Numbered from the stretch's first letter, positions 50,301 to 59,130 are shown. The stretch is 64,000 nt of DNA from JAJRRS01 sp965230275 (GCA_965230275.1 CBDDKO010000002.1:1736001-1800000), one strand, 5' to 3'. Numbers and translations are program-made. The notes: generated by a model from the letters alone, not told the origin.

Positions 50301-52016
50301 ATGGGTGATAATCCAGAACCGATCAGACAGCGCATTGAAGCCGACTACGATGATAGGGGTTTGAAGGACGCTGCGCGCGATACGGCGGCGGTCGGTGAAG
50401 CTACTGAAAAAGCGGGGGACCGGGCCGAACAGGCGTCAAAGCAAACCGACAAGCTCACAAAAGAGTCGGAGCAGCTTAGCAGCGCAGCAAAGGACCAAGC
50501 ACACGCACAACGGCGAGCCACCGGTGCGGTAGATGATTACGGCCGATCAACCGATAAGGCGACTGGCAAGACGGGGTTGTTTGATAAAGCCATCGGCCTG
50601 GCGCGTGGATCGCTTGCCGGTCTCGTCGGTGGCATCATCGGTGGCGCTGGACTCAACGCGGCCATGCAGGCTTACGAGCGCCACCTGGACGCCATCAACA
50701 AGCGTCTTGAAAAAAATGCGCAGCTCACGCGCGACGCGGCAGACGCGGCGCTCGAATTGCAATTCCTGAACCTCGTGCCGGACCCGACCGAACGGGCGTT
50801 CGCCGAGGAACAAGCCGTACTGGCGGGTCGTAACCCGACCGAAGGCGTGCGGGCGTTTGGCGCATTGCGCAGCAAGAATGCCAACGCCGACAGAGAGCAG
50901 CTCAAGCAACTGCTGCAACTATCGGCATTGAAGGCGCAGCAGACAACGGCCTCGATCGAAGACATCGCCGGCGGTCTGAGCCTCATCAACAAGTTCACGA
51001 ACGATCCGATCGCGGCGTCAAACATCCTCGAACAAGGCATCACCGAAGCGGGTGAACTGGATGTAGCCAAGTTCATCCCGCTGATGGCCAAGTTCCTGCC
51101 CAAGGGCGTGAACATCGCCGACCTGTCGGCGGGCGAATCGGTGGGGTACGTTGCGGGCATCACCGGCCTGGGCTTGCCGGGCGAGGAAGCCGTGACTTCA
51201 CTGGGCAATATTGCGCTGGCGATCAAGGGTAAGGGCACGCCCGAGGGCGCGAAGATACTTGAACGCGAGCAGATTGACCGTAGCGACTTCGGCGAAGCGC
51301 TACGACAGATCAGCGCAGCTTATGCCGAAGGTCGAATCAAGCCCGAGGAATTGCAACTCATCGGCGGAGACAGCGCCCTAACGGGCCTGGCGTCGCTGGC
51401 CGACCCGAAGATACTGGCGGACCTTCAAGCCGGTGTGGGGCGTGTAGACGCGGCTGGCGCAAGCGATACGCTGCTGGTGTCGGAGAAAGCAAAAGCGCAC
51501 TTCACCCCCGGCAGTGTTGCGGCTCTAAACCTTCAATTAAATCAGGCGGAGTCGGCACTATTACAGCAGCAGCAGAACGACACAAACGCGATTCAAATCA
51601 AGGCCGCCAGAGCGCTCGTTGAGCAGCAGTTAGACCAGGCTGTGGCGGCGGGGAATATGTCGCCGGCTATGGCCGATCAAAAGCTAGCGACCTATGACAA
51701 AGCGATCAGAATGGGCTTTGGTCCGTCATGGGCGGCGCAGTTCGCAGAGAACGCGGTTGTATCCCCCACGATCGACGGCTTTACAAATGCCGTTGGGTTA
51801 TCTGTTGCGGGGCCTATTCCAGTGATTCGGTCCTCGTTCAAAAGCCTAGCCGGTACGCCCGATCTAAGCCAAGCGGTAGACGACCAGATGAGCGCCGGCC
51901 CGGACATCACGGCCGACGGCCCGGCCAGTGTGACAAATAACTACTACGGCCCGGTTATGAATAACCGATCAGACCCAGCCACGTCAGGATTGGATCAGCG
52001 CCGGCCACCGAATTGA
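50301..52016 (+). CDS. Phage tape-measure-like protein
   Basis: Protein of 571 residues. It opens with a long charged coiled coil (about 8-85, EATEKAGDRAEQASKQTDKL). A glycine-rich hydrophobic stretch follows (ARGSLAGLVGGIIGGAGLNAAMQ, about 99-122), and then mainly helical sequence with glutamine-rich coils (ALLQQQQNDTNAIQIKAARAL). It ends in VTNNYYGPVMNN, a motif often seen at the end of tape-measure proteins. At 571 residues it is short, which would mean a short tail or a minor capsid role. It is the last gene of the element. Confidence 0.65.
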   Translation: MGDNPEPIRQRIEADYDDRGLKDAARDTAAVGEATEKAGDRAEQASKQTDKLTKESEQLSSAAKDQAHAQRRATGAVDDYGRSTDKATGKTGLFDKAIGLARGSLAGLVGGIIGGAGLNAAMQAYERHLDAINKRLEKNAQLTRDAADAALELQFLNLVPDPTERAFAEEQAVLAGRNPTEGVRAFGALRSKNANADREQLKQLLQLSALKAQQTTASIEDIAGGLSLINKFTNDPIAASNILEQGITEAGELDVAKFIPLMAKFLPKGVNIADLSAGESVGYVAGITGLGLPGEEAVTSLGNIALAIKGKGTPEGAKILEREQIDRSDFGEALRQISAAYAEGRIKPEELQLIGGDSALTGLASLADPKILADLQAGVGRVDAAGASDTLLVSEKAKAHFTPGSVAALNLQLNQAESALLQQQQNDTNAIQIKAARALVEQQLDQAVAAGNMSPAMADQKLATYDKAIRMGFGPSWAAQFAENAVVSPTIDGFTNAVGLSVAGPIPVIRSSFKSLAGTPDLSQAVDDQMSAGPDITADGPASVTNNYYGPVMNNRSDPATSGLDQRRPPN

Positions 52017-52029
52017 TGAACAGGGCAGG

Positions 52030-52051
52030 CCGATCCGGTGGCACGGATCGG
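52030..52051 (+). terminator. Hairpin after the tape-measure-like gene
   Basis: CCGATCCG (52030-52037) and CGGATCGG (52044-52051) form a perfect 8-bp stem with a 6-base loop, 14 bases after the stop. No T-run. Confidence 0.5.
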
Positions 52052-52188
52052 CGGGGCGTCGAAGACGCTTTGAACGCCCATTGACAACCGAATAATCAGG
52101 CCCCGGCAGGCCAGACGACCAGGCCGAACGTGGCATGATTATTATAGAAACGTGGAATCATTCAAAATTATGCTGCGCGCGGTGTTTT

Positions 52189-52236
52189 AGTCCCATATCG
52201 TGTAACTAAATCCCATTTTGATCGTCGCACTACACC
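52189..52236 (-). repeat. Right inverted end of the element
   Basis: The minus strand carries ATGGGATTT (52216-52208) and ATATGGGACT (52198-52189). The 29 bases 52208-52236 match the inverted left end 43271-43299 at 24 positions without gaps, including AAATCCCAT and TACACC. About 70 bases separate it from tRNA-Ser. Confidence 0.7.
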
Positions 52237-52306
52237 GCACTACATCCAACTCAAGCACGCGACACATCTGACCTTCCCCCGAGAACACGTTCGCTTTTTT
52301 ACAAAG

Positions 52307-52394
52307 CGGAGAGGGTGGGATTCGAACCCACGGTAGGGACGAGCCCTACACTGGTTTTCGAAACCAGCACCTTCAGCCGCTCGGTCACCTCTCC
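52307..52394 (-). tRNA. tRNA-Ser (anticodon CGA)
   Basis: An 88-base cloverleaf. Acceptor arms GGAGAGG and CCTCTCC pair fully with G as discriminator. The anticodon stem CTGGT/ACCAG holds the loop TTCGAAA, giving anticodon CGA for UCG codons. A long variable arm (GTAGGG...CCCTAC) marks a class II serine tRNA, and the T arm is GTGGG-TTCGAAT-CCCAC. CCA is not encoded. Its 3' end faces the phage-derived element. Confidence 0.96.
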
Positions 52395-52530
52395 AAAGTT
52401 CGGGCCATGTCGGTATCGGCACGGCGAGCCGGATATCATAACCACATCATCAGCCGGATGCGAAACCGCTATACAGGCGGCTTTATTTCGGCCCGGCGAT
52501 CCGGTATCGTGACCCCCCGAAGGAGCCCGC

Positions 52531-52794
52531 ATGACTCAGCCAAACGATGAATACCAGCCCGGCCAACGCGTCGCCATCACCCAGCAGGTCCCCCGCCAGA
52601 ACGGCGTGCTGACCGACCGGGTCGAGGGCGTCGTCGTCCGCACCGAGCAGGCCAAGACCGGCTCGTGGTTCGCCCACGCCAAGGACGACAAGCTCTGGCT
52701 GGACCGGCTGGTGATCAAAAAGGACGACGGCGAGGTCATCGTCGCCAACCTCGATCCGTACACCAACGTCGAGTTGATCGACAGCGGTAACTGA
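52531..52794 (+). CDS. Conserved-looking small protein, unknown
   Basis: Protein of 87 residues; GAAGGAG precedes the ATG. Small all-beta pattern (QRVAITQQVPR, RVEGVVVRTEQAKTGSWFAHA, KLWLDRLVIKKDDGEVIVANL), reminiscent of an SH3-like barrel. No catalytic motif. It lies between tRNA-Ser and the epimerase gene and is probably chromosomal rather than part of the element. Confidence 0.75.
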   Translation: MTQPNDEYQPGQRVAITQQVPRQNGVLTDRVEGVVVRTEQAKTGSWFAHAKDDKLWLDRLVIKKDDGEVIVANLDPYTNVELIDSGN

Positions 52795-52863
52795 GCGCGC
52801 CTCCCGTTCCGCTTTCGCTAGCTCCTCCCAAAGCCAACCTCCCCCCACCCGTCTGGACACACC

Positions 52864-53865
52864 ATGGCCCTGACCGACTGGCGATCGCATCACAACGACC
52901 ACTTTGATAACGCCCGCATCCTGATCACCGGCGGGGCCGGGTTCATCGGCTCACACCTCAGCGAGGCACTGATCGACCTGGGTGCCTCCGTCACCGTCAT
53001 CGACGACCTTTCCGGCGGCGACGTGGGCAACTTCGACACCTTCCGCGACCGCGCGGGGGACCGGCTCAACTTCGTCGAAGGCTCGATCCTCGACACAGAC
53101 TTACTAACCAAGATTACCGACGGCTGTGACTATGTCTTCCACCAGGCCGCGATGGGCTCGGTGCCCCGCAGCGTCGAGATGCCCGTCAAATACAACCAGG
53201 TCAACACCAACGGCACACTCAACGTGCTCGAAGCGGCGCGGGCCGCGAAGGTCAGGCGCGTTATGTTCGCCGCCAGCAGCTCGGCCTACGGCGATTCGCA
53301 GACGCTGCCCAAGGTCGAGCAGATGCCGGTCAGGCCCAAGAGCCCCTACGCCGCGAACAAGGTCGCGTGCGAAGCCTTGATGCGCGCTTATGCCGGGAGC
53401 TACGGCCTGGACACCGCGAGCCTGCGTTACTTCAACATCTTCGGGCCCAGGCAAAACGCCAACTCGGCCTACGCCGCGGTCATCGCCGCGTTCGCCACCG
53501 CGCTGATCGGAGGCAGGAAGCCCGCCATCTACGGCGACGGTGAGCAGTCGCGCGACTTCACGTTCGTCGATAACGCCGTCCACGCCAACCTGCTCGCCGC
53601 CCGTTGTGACAAGCCGATCGGCGGGGAGGTGATGAACGTCGCGGTCGGCCAGCGCGTCACCGTCAACGAACTCGCCGCAGAGATGGCGCGCCTGCTGGGC
53701 CGGCCCGAGTTGACCCCCGAACACCTGCCCGAGCGCACCGGAGACGTGAAACACTCCCTGGCCGGGCTGGACCTGACCCGCGAGACGATCGGATATCAGC
53801 CGGTCGTGTCGTTTGAAAAAGGCCTGGAAGCCACCGTACGCTGGTACGAATCCGTAACGGTTTAG
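52864..53865 (+). CDS. UDP-glucose 4-epimerase-like NAD-dependent epimerase
   Basis: Extended SDR of 333 residues. The Rossmann motif is ILITGGAGFIGSHLSEAL, the serine region FAASSSAYGDS and the catalytic pair YAANK in SPYAANKVACE. LRYFNIFGPRQN, YGDGEQSRDFTFVDN and GEVMNVAVGQRVTVNEL are typical of GalE/WbpP-type nucleotide-sugar epimerases of exopolysaccharide or O-antigen paths. The short leader (about 15 residues) before the Rossmann strand is unusual but does not look like a signal. No glycosyltransferases lie adjacent. Confidence 0.93.
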   Translation: MALTDWRSHHNDHFDNARILITGGAGFIGSHLSEALIDLGASVTVIDDLSGGDVGNFDTFRDRAGDRLNFVEGSILDTDLLTKITDGCDYVFHQAAMGSVPRSVEMPVKYNQVNTNGTLNVLEAARAAKVRRVMFAASSSAYGDSQTLPKVEQMPVRPKSPYAANKVACEALMRAYAGSYGLDTASLRYFNIFGPRQNANSAYAAVIAAFATALIGGRKPAIYGDGEQSRDFTFVDNAVHANLLAARCDKPIGGEVMNVAVGQRVTVNELAAEMARLLGRPELTPEHLPERTGDVKHSLAGLDLTRETIGYQPVVSFEKGLEATVRWYESVTV

Positions 53866-53916
53866 CCGCGATGCACAAACATCCTGTTTTTCATTTCAGC
53901 TGCAGGAAGTCTAAGA

Positions 53917-54414
53917 ATGTTTAGAAGCCCAATCGCGATCGCCCTCGTAGCACTACTCATGGCGTCATGTACTTCTGAACCGCAGATTAGCTCCACTGAC
54001 ATAGAGCGTCCCGCTAACGAGGTGGTCCGTTCATTCTTCATAGCCATGTTGATGAACGACGAAGCCGGCGTTCGAAAGGAAATCCTCCCGAGCCAGGATG
54101 CACATGTTTTGTGGCAGGGGCCACCGCCTCCCGCGGAGGCTCTATCCCAGATCAAGAAGCAACTCGAGGCGATGACCTGCCGTGAGTGCAAGGTCGGGGA
54201 GACGATCAACCTGCCGGGCAACAAGACACTCAAGGTGACCGATATGATGGTCAATGAGAACAGCAAGATGCTGTTCCCAATCATCGCAGGTGAATCCATG
54301 CCGACGCCACTGCCTGCCGTCAAGATCGACGGCCAATGGAAGGTCGAAGCCGGTCCAATAATTGCAGCACGCCTGGCCGCGAAACGTGCCCAAGAAAAGA
54401 AGGGGTTGGAATAG
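53917..54414 (+). CDS. Lipoprotein of unknown function
   Basis: Protein of 165 residues with signal and lipobox LMASC. The rest is a small alpha/beta domain (ANEVVRSFFIAMLMNDEAG, TLKVTDMMVNENSKMLFPI, VKIDGQWKVEAGPII) resembling NTF2-like or DUF4878-type lipoproteins. A pair MTCRECKV has two cysteines that may form a disulfide. Downstream (54429-54471) is a CCTCTGCGCGG...AGAGG repeat of a kind scattered in GC-rich genomes, and otherwise nothing until the next gene. Confidence 0.75.
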   Translation: MFRSPIAIALVALLMASCTSEPQISSTDIERPANEVVRSFFIAMLMNDEAGVRKEILPSQDAHVLWQGPPPPAEALSQIKKQLEAMTCRECKVGETINLPGNKTLKVTDMMVNENSKMLFPIIAGESMPTPLPAVKIDGQWKVEAGPIIAARLAAKRAQEKKGLE

Positions 54415-54610
54415 GTGTTTGGATGACGCATCTCCCCCCTCTGCGCGGTGAGAGGGCCGGGGTGAGGGTAGCAGTGACCTTCAGGATGCTACCACCATAT
54501 GAATCCGCCCCCGTACACAGCAGGTCCGTCGCGTGTTATACCCATTTCTTGCCAAACTTATCCCCAAAGGGCTTTACGGCCTGCGGTAAAGTGATCTAGG
54601 ATATGGCGTC

Positions 54611-55144
54611 ATGTCACAAACGCCGGTGAGCGATCTGACCGCCCGCGGCTACGAGCCGCCACGCAACACCCAGTTCAGCGTCTTCGTCGACAACCGTGTC
54701 GGCCGGCTGCTGGAGGTGATTGAGGTATTCCATGGCAAGCCGTTGACCCTGGCGGGTCTGAGCGTCGTGGATTCAGCCGACCACGCTGTCGTCCGGCTGC
54801 TGACAAGCCACGGCGACCTGGCCCGCAGGCTGCTACAACGCCATCAGTTGCCGTTCAGCGAAGTCAACATCCTCGCAGTCGAGTTGGGCGAAGGTAAAAC
54901 GCTGCCCGAGCTATGCCGCTGCCTGCTGGCGGCCGAATTGAGCATCCATTACGCCTACCCCCTGCTGGTCCGCCCGCGTGGCCTGCCCGCCATCGCCATC
55001 CACACCGATGACACCGTGCTTTCTGCCCAGATCCTTCGGCGGAAGCTCTTCGCCGTCCTCGGCGAAAACGACCTCGGCGATAACGCCTCACAGAGCACGC
55101 CCGGCCCCGCGACACCGCCACCCGGCGGGCCGTCGGATAACTGA
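54611..55144 (+). CDS. ACT-domain protein
   Basis: Protein of 177 residues. Residues about 20-90 form an ACT domain: FSVFVDNRVGRLLEVIEVFHGKPLTLAGLSVVDSADHAVVRLLTS. A second ACT-like half (about 95-150) reads VNILAVELGEGKTLPELCRCLLAAELSIHYAYPLLVRP. Tandem ACT proteins sense amino acids and control biosynthetic enzymes. No enzyme domain is present and neighbours give no pathway. The proline-rich tail is disordered. Confidence 0.8.
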   Translation: MSQTPVSDLTARGYEPPRNTQFSVFVDNRVGRLLEVIEVFHGKPLTLAGLSVVDSADHAVVRLLTSHGDLARRLLQRHQLPFSEVNILAVELGEGKTLPELCRCLLAAELSIHYAYPLLVRPRGLPAIAIHTDDTVLSAQILRRKLFAVLGENDLGDNASQSTPGPATPPPGGPSDN

Positions 55145-55235
55145 GCCTTTCATTCACACATACCTGTCCAAGCGTTCCGCTACGCAAATAACCACCCCGT
55201 TTAACGATCGACAGCCTACTTTTTTACCGCCGGGG

Positions 55236-55275
55236 TTGACTTTTGTGCGCGAATGACGAAAATATTCGTCATTCG
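55236..55275 (+). promoter_or_regulatory. Promoter and palindromic operator of blaI-blaR1
   Basis: CGAATGACGAA (55250-55260) and TTCGTCATTCG (55265-55275) are perfect 11-bp inverted arms around AATA. TTGACT at 55236-55241 is a -35; the -10 (AATATT region) lies inside the palindrome. A BlaI dimer bound here would block its own promoter. Confidence 0.8.
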
Positions 55276-55309
55276 TGTTTTGGGCCGCACCTTGACCGGG
55301 AGTCTTAGC

Positions 55310-55699
55310 ATGCCTCGCAAGCCTTCGGGCCAGCCGACGGAAGTGGAACTGCTGATCCTCAACGTGCTCTGGGACCTGGGGCCGACGTCGGTCGGGCAGA
55401 TCCACAAGGCCCTGGAAACGCAGCGGCAGACGGGCTATTCCACTACGCTGAAGATGGTGCAGGTCATGACCGAGAAGGGCCTGCTGGTCAAGGACGACTC
55501 CCAGCGGCCACAGATCTTCACGCCGGCGCTGTCACGCTCTGACGCCCAGGCCGGGCTGCTCGATGACCTGCTACAGCGGGCATTCGGCGGCGCGGTGGAC
55601 AAGCTGGTGATGCAGGCGCTGCAGGCTAAAAAAGTCTCCGCCGGTGAACTCAAAGAGATCAAGAAGCTGCTCAAGGACCACGAGGGGGGCGCCAAATGA
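55310..55699 (+). CDS. BlaI/MecI/CopY family repressor
   Basis: Winged-helix repressor of 129 residues from the ATG at 55310. EVELLILNVLWDLGPTSVGQIHKAL and TGYSTTLKMVQVMTEKGLLV form the DNA-binding domain, followed by a helical dimerisation region. The family is inactivated by cleavage between helices when the partner BlaR1 senses a signal. Its stop overlaps the blaR1-like start (ATGA). The large palindrome before the gene is its probable operator. The sensed signal need not be a beta-lactam here. Confidence 0.93.
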   Translation: MPRKPSGQPTEVELLILNVLWDLGPTSVGQIHKALETQRQTGYSTTLKMVQVMTEKGLLVKDDSQRPQIFTPALSRSDAQAGLLDDLLQRAFGGAVDKLVMQALQAKKVSAGELKEIKKLLKDHEGGAK

Positions 55700-58600
55700 T
55701 CTGGATCGATCACGCCCTGGGCTCGGATACCGCGTACCGCCTGGGGTGGACACTGGTGCATTCGTTGTGGCTGGGCGTACTGGTTGCCATCGCACTGGCA
55801 GTCGTGCTGGCGGTGACGCCCAAACGCTACGCGAACGTGCGCTACCTGTTGAGTTGTGCGGCGATGCTGCTGCTGTTCGTGGCACTGGGCGTGACGTATG
55901 CGCTCGTGCCCGATCAGCCGACGGATGACACATTGAATGCGGACGGCTTGCGGTTCTCGCCGGGCATGGTTGTGAACGCAACCCAGCTCGATTTACAGCC
56001 CCCACCGCCCGCCGATGCCTTGCCTGCCAAACGGGGCGCTGAGGCAATCGCTGATGCTCCTCATTCGCCGGTCGCAACCGAAGCGAGTGAAACCGTGACT
56101 GTCGCGTTTCACCGGCGTGCTACCGCGTGGATCGGCCTGCGCGTGGTTCTGCTGATGCCGATCTGGGTGGCCGGCGTTTTGTTTTTCTCGTGCTACCACC
56201 TTCTCGGCTGGTTAGGTACGCGGCGGCTGCGCGTGGCGGGGACGTTGGCGGTTCGGCCGGAGCATACCGCCTTGATGGAGGACTTGGCCGAGCGCCTGGG
56301 CATCAAGCGTACGGTGCGGCTGCTTCAGTCCACGTTCGCGCACGCGCCGATGGTGATCGGCTGGCTCAAGCCGGTGATCCTCGTGCCGTGCGGCGCGCTC
56401 AGCGAGCTGTCGGCCGCGCAACTGGAAGCAATACTCGCGCATGAGCTTGCGCATATCCGCCGACACGATTACCTGGTCAACCTGGTGCAGGTCGTGACCG
56501 AGACGCTGCTGTTCTATCACCCGGCGGTGTGGTGGGTCTCGCGGTCGATCCGCCAGGAGCGGGAATGCTGCTGCGACGACATCGCGGTGCAGATCACGGG
56601 CGGCCGGCTCAATTACGCACAGGCCCTGACCGCCGCGGTGGAACTCGGGCAAGTGCATAGGGGCCTGGCGGTGGCGGCCGACGGCGGGTCGTTGCTGATG
56701 CGCATCCGGCGGGTGCTGGGCCACTCGCCGCGCGCTTCGGTCCGCGGCGCAGCCTGGCTGGCGGGGTTGCTGGCGATCTTGATCTGCGCGGTCTTCACGA
56801 TCGGGTCGGTCGCGCACAAGGCACAGAATCATGCAACGGAAGATGTGATAGACGAGAGCGCTGAAGGGGGCGAGCTTGGCCTGAGGTTGATCTCCGTGCG
56901 GCCGGACGGGTCGGACGAGGTGTTCGACCGTCACGGCCGATCGCTGGGGCAGCAGCCGGAATATTGGGCCGGGCGCACGGCATGGGACGCGGATCAGATG
57001 CACCGGGAGTTTATCTTCGAGGGGCCGTGGCCGCAGGAACCGGTGACGCTCGCGACTTTCCCCGGGGTGCAGGTTAGTGGCGTGGGCCGGCCCCTTGGCG
57101 GGCACATAAACCTCTGGATGCAGCAGGCGGGGGACAAGGCTCGCTATGTGCTATGGATCAGTTGCGACAGGAGCTACGACACAAAGTGGCGTCGGGTGGA
57201 TATCGAGAAACTCGACCTGACACTCAACTATTGGCAGGGCCCGCGCGGCCAGGGGCAATACACCTTCGAGGGCCCGTTCGAGGAAGGCAAAACCATTCAG
57301 GCCAGCGACGGCAGCAGCGTGTTTCTTGCCTGCCGTGAATACGACGGCTGGTACGGCACGACGTTCAGGCTGTCCACCGGCCTGCCGTTTGATCGGCATA
57401 ACGGGACCCACTTTCTTGCGTACGACCAGTCGGGCCAACGGCGGCTGATTACCTCGGCAAGCGGCCGATCCGGGAGTCACGGCGCAACGCTGGATATCCG
57501 GGTCCCAGATTTGAAGCCCGAGGAGATCAGCGCGGTTACCTTTGGCGAGCCGCAAAAGTCCATTACGTTCAAAGATGTGGTCGTGAAGTATCCGAATCAC
57601 CCGCCGCGGTCGTACGCGCCGTGGCTGGACGATGTCGCCGAGGCGCTGGGGGTGCCAAACCTGCCGCGTCGGGTCAAGCGTTGGCCGGAAGCGGCGGGCG
57701 TGGATGCGCTCGAGGCGTTGTCGGTTGCCCACCTTGTGCGCGGGGAGGGGACTTATCAATTGTGGTATCACCTGCGAAGTGGCGACCAGAAACTGCCCAG
57801 AGAGTTCACCGGGGCAGATCTTCCCGCTGAGCAATCCGAGCATCTGCGTGCCCTGTTCATGGCCTGGGCCGAACAGCAGAAGGTTACGACCATTGACCCG
57901 ATCGATTCGCAGCCATACATGCGGGCCTCCCTGGCTCTCGACCTCGGGCTGTTCTTCGATTATCCCGAGTTCGTCGACCCGACACTGGACATGATTGAGC
58001 AAGGTATTAATTTCGATAATTACTCGCCGCTCCCGGAACGATCACTGTTGCATTACGGCAAACCATTCACGCCGGAGCAACTGGACCGCATCGAACGATG
58101 CATCCTCCGGATGCCGAACACTTACAACCGGGTGTATATCCTGCCGCAGCTGCTGCGCCTTGATCGCGGTGGCGGGGTTCACTGGGACCGGTTGATCCGC
58201 CTGGCCGAGGATGAGCAGACGCCGCCGTGGGTGTGGTGGCGGATACTGGGCGAATGGGGCGGGAGCGTGACGCATCGGCTCCGGGACAAGACCATGTCCG
58301 ATCGCCTGATACAACGGCTGGTGCTCGCGCAGAACCGCACGTTCAAGCCCCCGGACCGGCCCGAGTTGATCGAGGGGTCGTACGCCCTGCTGCCGGACAT
58401 CGTGGCGGACCCGAGGATGCGGCAACTGAACCACAGCGACTGGGCCGACGCACGCCGGCTGCTGGAAAAGCACCTGCCGCGCGACATCGCGACCGAAGCC
58501 CAGATCACGCAGTTAAAAAGCATCCGCGATTACTCGCGTAACAGCTGGATCGCGTTCGACATCACCAACTCCATCAACCGCCTGCACAACCTGAACTTCG

Positions 58601-58710
58601 GCGGCATCGGACAGGTGGAACGAGACGGGCACATGAATCAATCAAACTACGACTGGCAACAGATCGAGCGAGATGTGATCGCGTGGTATGAGTCTGTGAG
58701 CGGGGAATGA
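55696..58710 (+). CDS. BlaR1/MecR1-like M56 peptidase with a large unknown C-terminal region
   Basis: Membrane zinc peptidase of 1004 residues. Helices near 15-35, 50-70, 150-170 and about 345-370 bracket the M56 domain with HELAH (His249, Glu250, His253) and the downstream ECCCDD. In BlaR1 the C-terminus is a penicillin-binding domain; here about 630 residues after the last helix bear no SxxK-type motif that I can see. They begin with a beta-rich part (LRLISVRPDGSDEVFDRHGRSL) and continue with helical, tryptophan-rich sequence. Signal is unknown. It is co-translated with the BlaI repressor. Confidence 0.88.
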   Translation: MIWIDHALGSDTAYRLGWTLVHSLWLGVLVAIALAVVLAVTPKRYANVRYLLSCAAMLLLFVALGVTYALVPDQPTDDTLNADGLRFSPGMVVNATQLDLQPPPPADALPAKRGAEAIADAPHSPVATEASETVTVAFHRRATAWIGLRVVLLMPIWVAGVLFFSCYHLLGWLGTRRLRVAGTLAVRPEHTALMEDLAERLGIKRTVRLLQSTFAHAPMVIGWLKPVILVPCGALSELSAAQLEAILAHELAHIRRHDYLVNLVQVVTETLLFYHPAVWWVSRSIRQERECCCDDIAVQITGGRLNYAQALTAAVELGQVHRGLAVAADGGSLLMRIRRVLGHSPRASVRGAAWLAGLLAILICAVFTIGSVAHKAQNHATEDVIDESAEGGELGLRLISVRPDGSDEVFDRHGRSLGQQPEYWAGRTAWDADQMHREFIFEGPWPQEPVTLATFPGVQVSGVGRPLGGHINLWMQQAGDKARYVLWISCDRSYDTKWRRVDIEKLDLTLNYWQGPRGQGQYTFEGPFEEGKTIQASDGSSVFLACREYDGWYGTTFRLSTGLPFDRHNGTHFLAYDQSGQRRLITSASGRSGSHGATLDIRVPDLKPEEISAVTFGEPQKSITFKDVVVKYPNHPPRSYAPWLDDVAEALGVPNLPRRVKRWPEAAGVDALEALSVAHLVRGEGTYQLWYHLRSGDQKLPREFTGADLPAEQSEHLRALFMAWAEQQKVTTIDPIDSQPYMRASLALDLGLFFDYPEFVDPTLDMIEQGINFDNYSPLPERSLLHYGKPFTPEQLDRIERCILRMPNTYNRVYILPQLLRLDRGGGVHWDRLIRLAEDEQTPPWVWWRILGEWGGSVTHRLRDKTMSDRLIQRLVLAQNRTFKPPDRPELIEGSYALLPDIVADPRMRQLNHSDWADARRLLEKHLPRDIATEAQITQLKSIRDYSRNSWIAFDITNSINRLHNLNFGGIGQVERDGHMNQSNYDWQQIERDVIAWYESVSGE

Positions 58711-58750
58711 GACAAGCGATCGCGAACCGCTCCCTTATTGCAGATCCCGA

Positions 58751-58890
58751 TTACTCGCTTGGCTGCGTCGACTTCACCACCACACAGATAATCACGACAG
58801 CCGCCACCAGCAGGATGAGCCGAGGACGGCGAGGATTATCAGTTCGCCCCAACCGAGGCTGATCAAGTACGCAAGCGTGGTCGTGGCGAG
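58751..58890 (-). pseudogene. Frameshifted small membrane protein
   Basis: One frame reads LAYLISLGWGELIILAVLG and, after a one-base shift, another reads LILLVAAVVIICVVVKSTQP to the stop at 58751. Together they make a plausible two-helix protein of about 45 residues. No good start codon. It follows the small membrane gene at 58896 on the same strand. Sequencing error cannot be ruled out. Confidence 0.3.
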
Positions 58891-58895
58891 TCAAT

Positions 58896-59060
58896 CTACT
58901 TGGACTTAAGAAACAGAGCCTTCACGATATAGATCCACACAAGGACGTGCACCTCAAAACACATCAGGCCAAAAACGACCAGGCCTGCCAGTGAGAGCAC
59001 GGCCATCAGCACTGATTCGTTCCACCCCAGACCACCGAACAGAAGCACCCGCATGGGCAT
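58896..59060 (-). CDS. Small membrane protein, unknown
   Basis: Protein of 54 residues from the ATG at 59060, six bases after AAGGGG. One or two hydrophobic helices (SVLMAVLSLAGLVVFGLMC, VLVWIYIVKALFL) and a lysine end. It is divergent from feoA and shares the 120-base space with the Fur-like box, so it could be iron-regulated. No family recognised. Confidence 0.45.
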   Translation of the reverse strand: MPMRVLLFGGLGWNESVLMAVLSLAGLVVFGLMCFEVHVLVWIYIVKALFLKSK

Positions 59061-59107
59061 GTAAGCCCCTTCAATAGAAGCTGTACCGGACACATAGCCG
59101 GCTAGTT

Positions 59108-59130
59108 GATACTGGGTATCAATATTGATA
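59108..59130. promoter_or_regulatory. Fur-like box upstream of feoAB
   Basis: GATAC-TGG-GTATC overlaps the perfect palindrome TATCAATATTGATA (59117-59130). Overlapping GATA-type half-sites resemble Fur boxes, and iron-transport genes follow 48 bases later. The exact repressor (Fur or DtxR type) is not known. Confidence 0.55.

Larger units (their letters stand above)
43271..52236. mobile_element. Phage-derived capsid element bounded by imperfect inverted repeats
   Basis: A unit of about 9 kb between inverted repeats, beside tRNA-Ser. It holds an XRE regulator divergent from a rightward series: small basic protein, HELGH metallopeptidase, two unknowns, HK97 prohead protease, major capsid protein, unknown, unknown and tape-measure-like protein. 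I find no integrase, transposase, terminase, portal or tail genes. It may be a satellite depending on a helper phage, a domesticated capsid, or a decayed prophage. Two frameshifted genes favour some decay. Outer limits are set by the repeats only; no clear target duplication is seen. Confidence 0.65.

Noticed and set aside
54429..54471. CCTCTGCGCGG...AGAGG repeat as a mobile element
   Set aside because: Short GC-rich repeat of a general kind; a single copy here gives no support for mobility.
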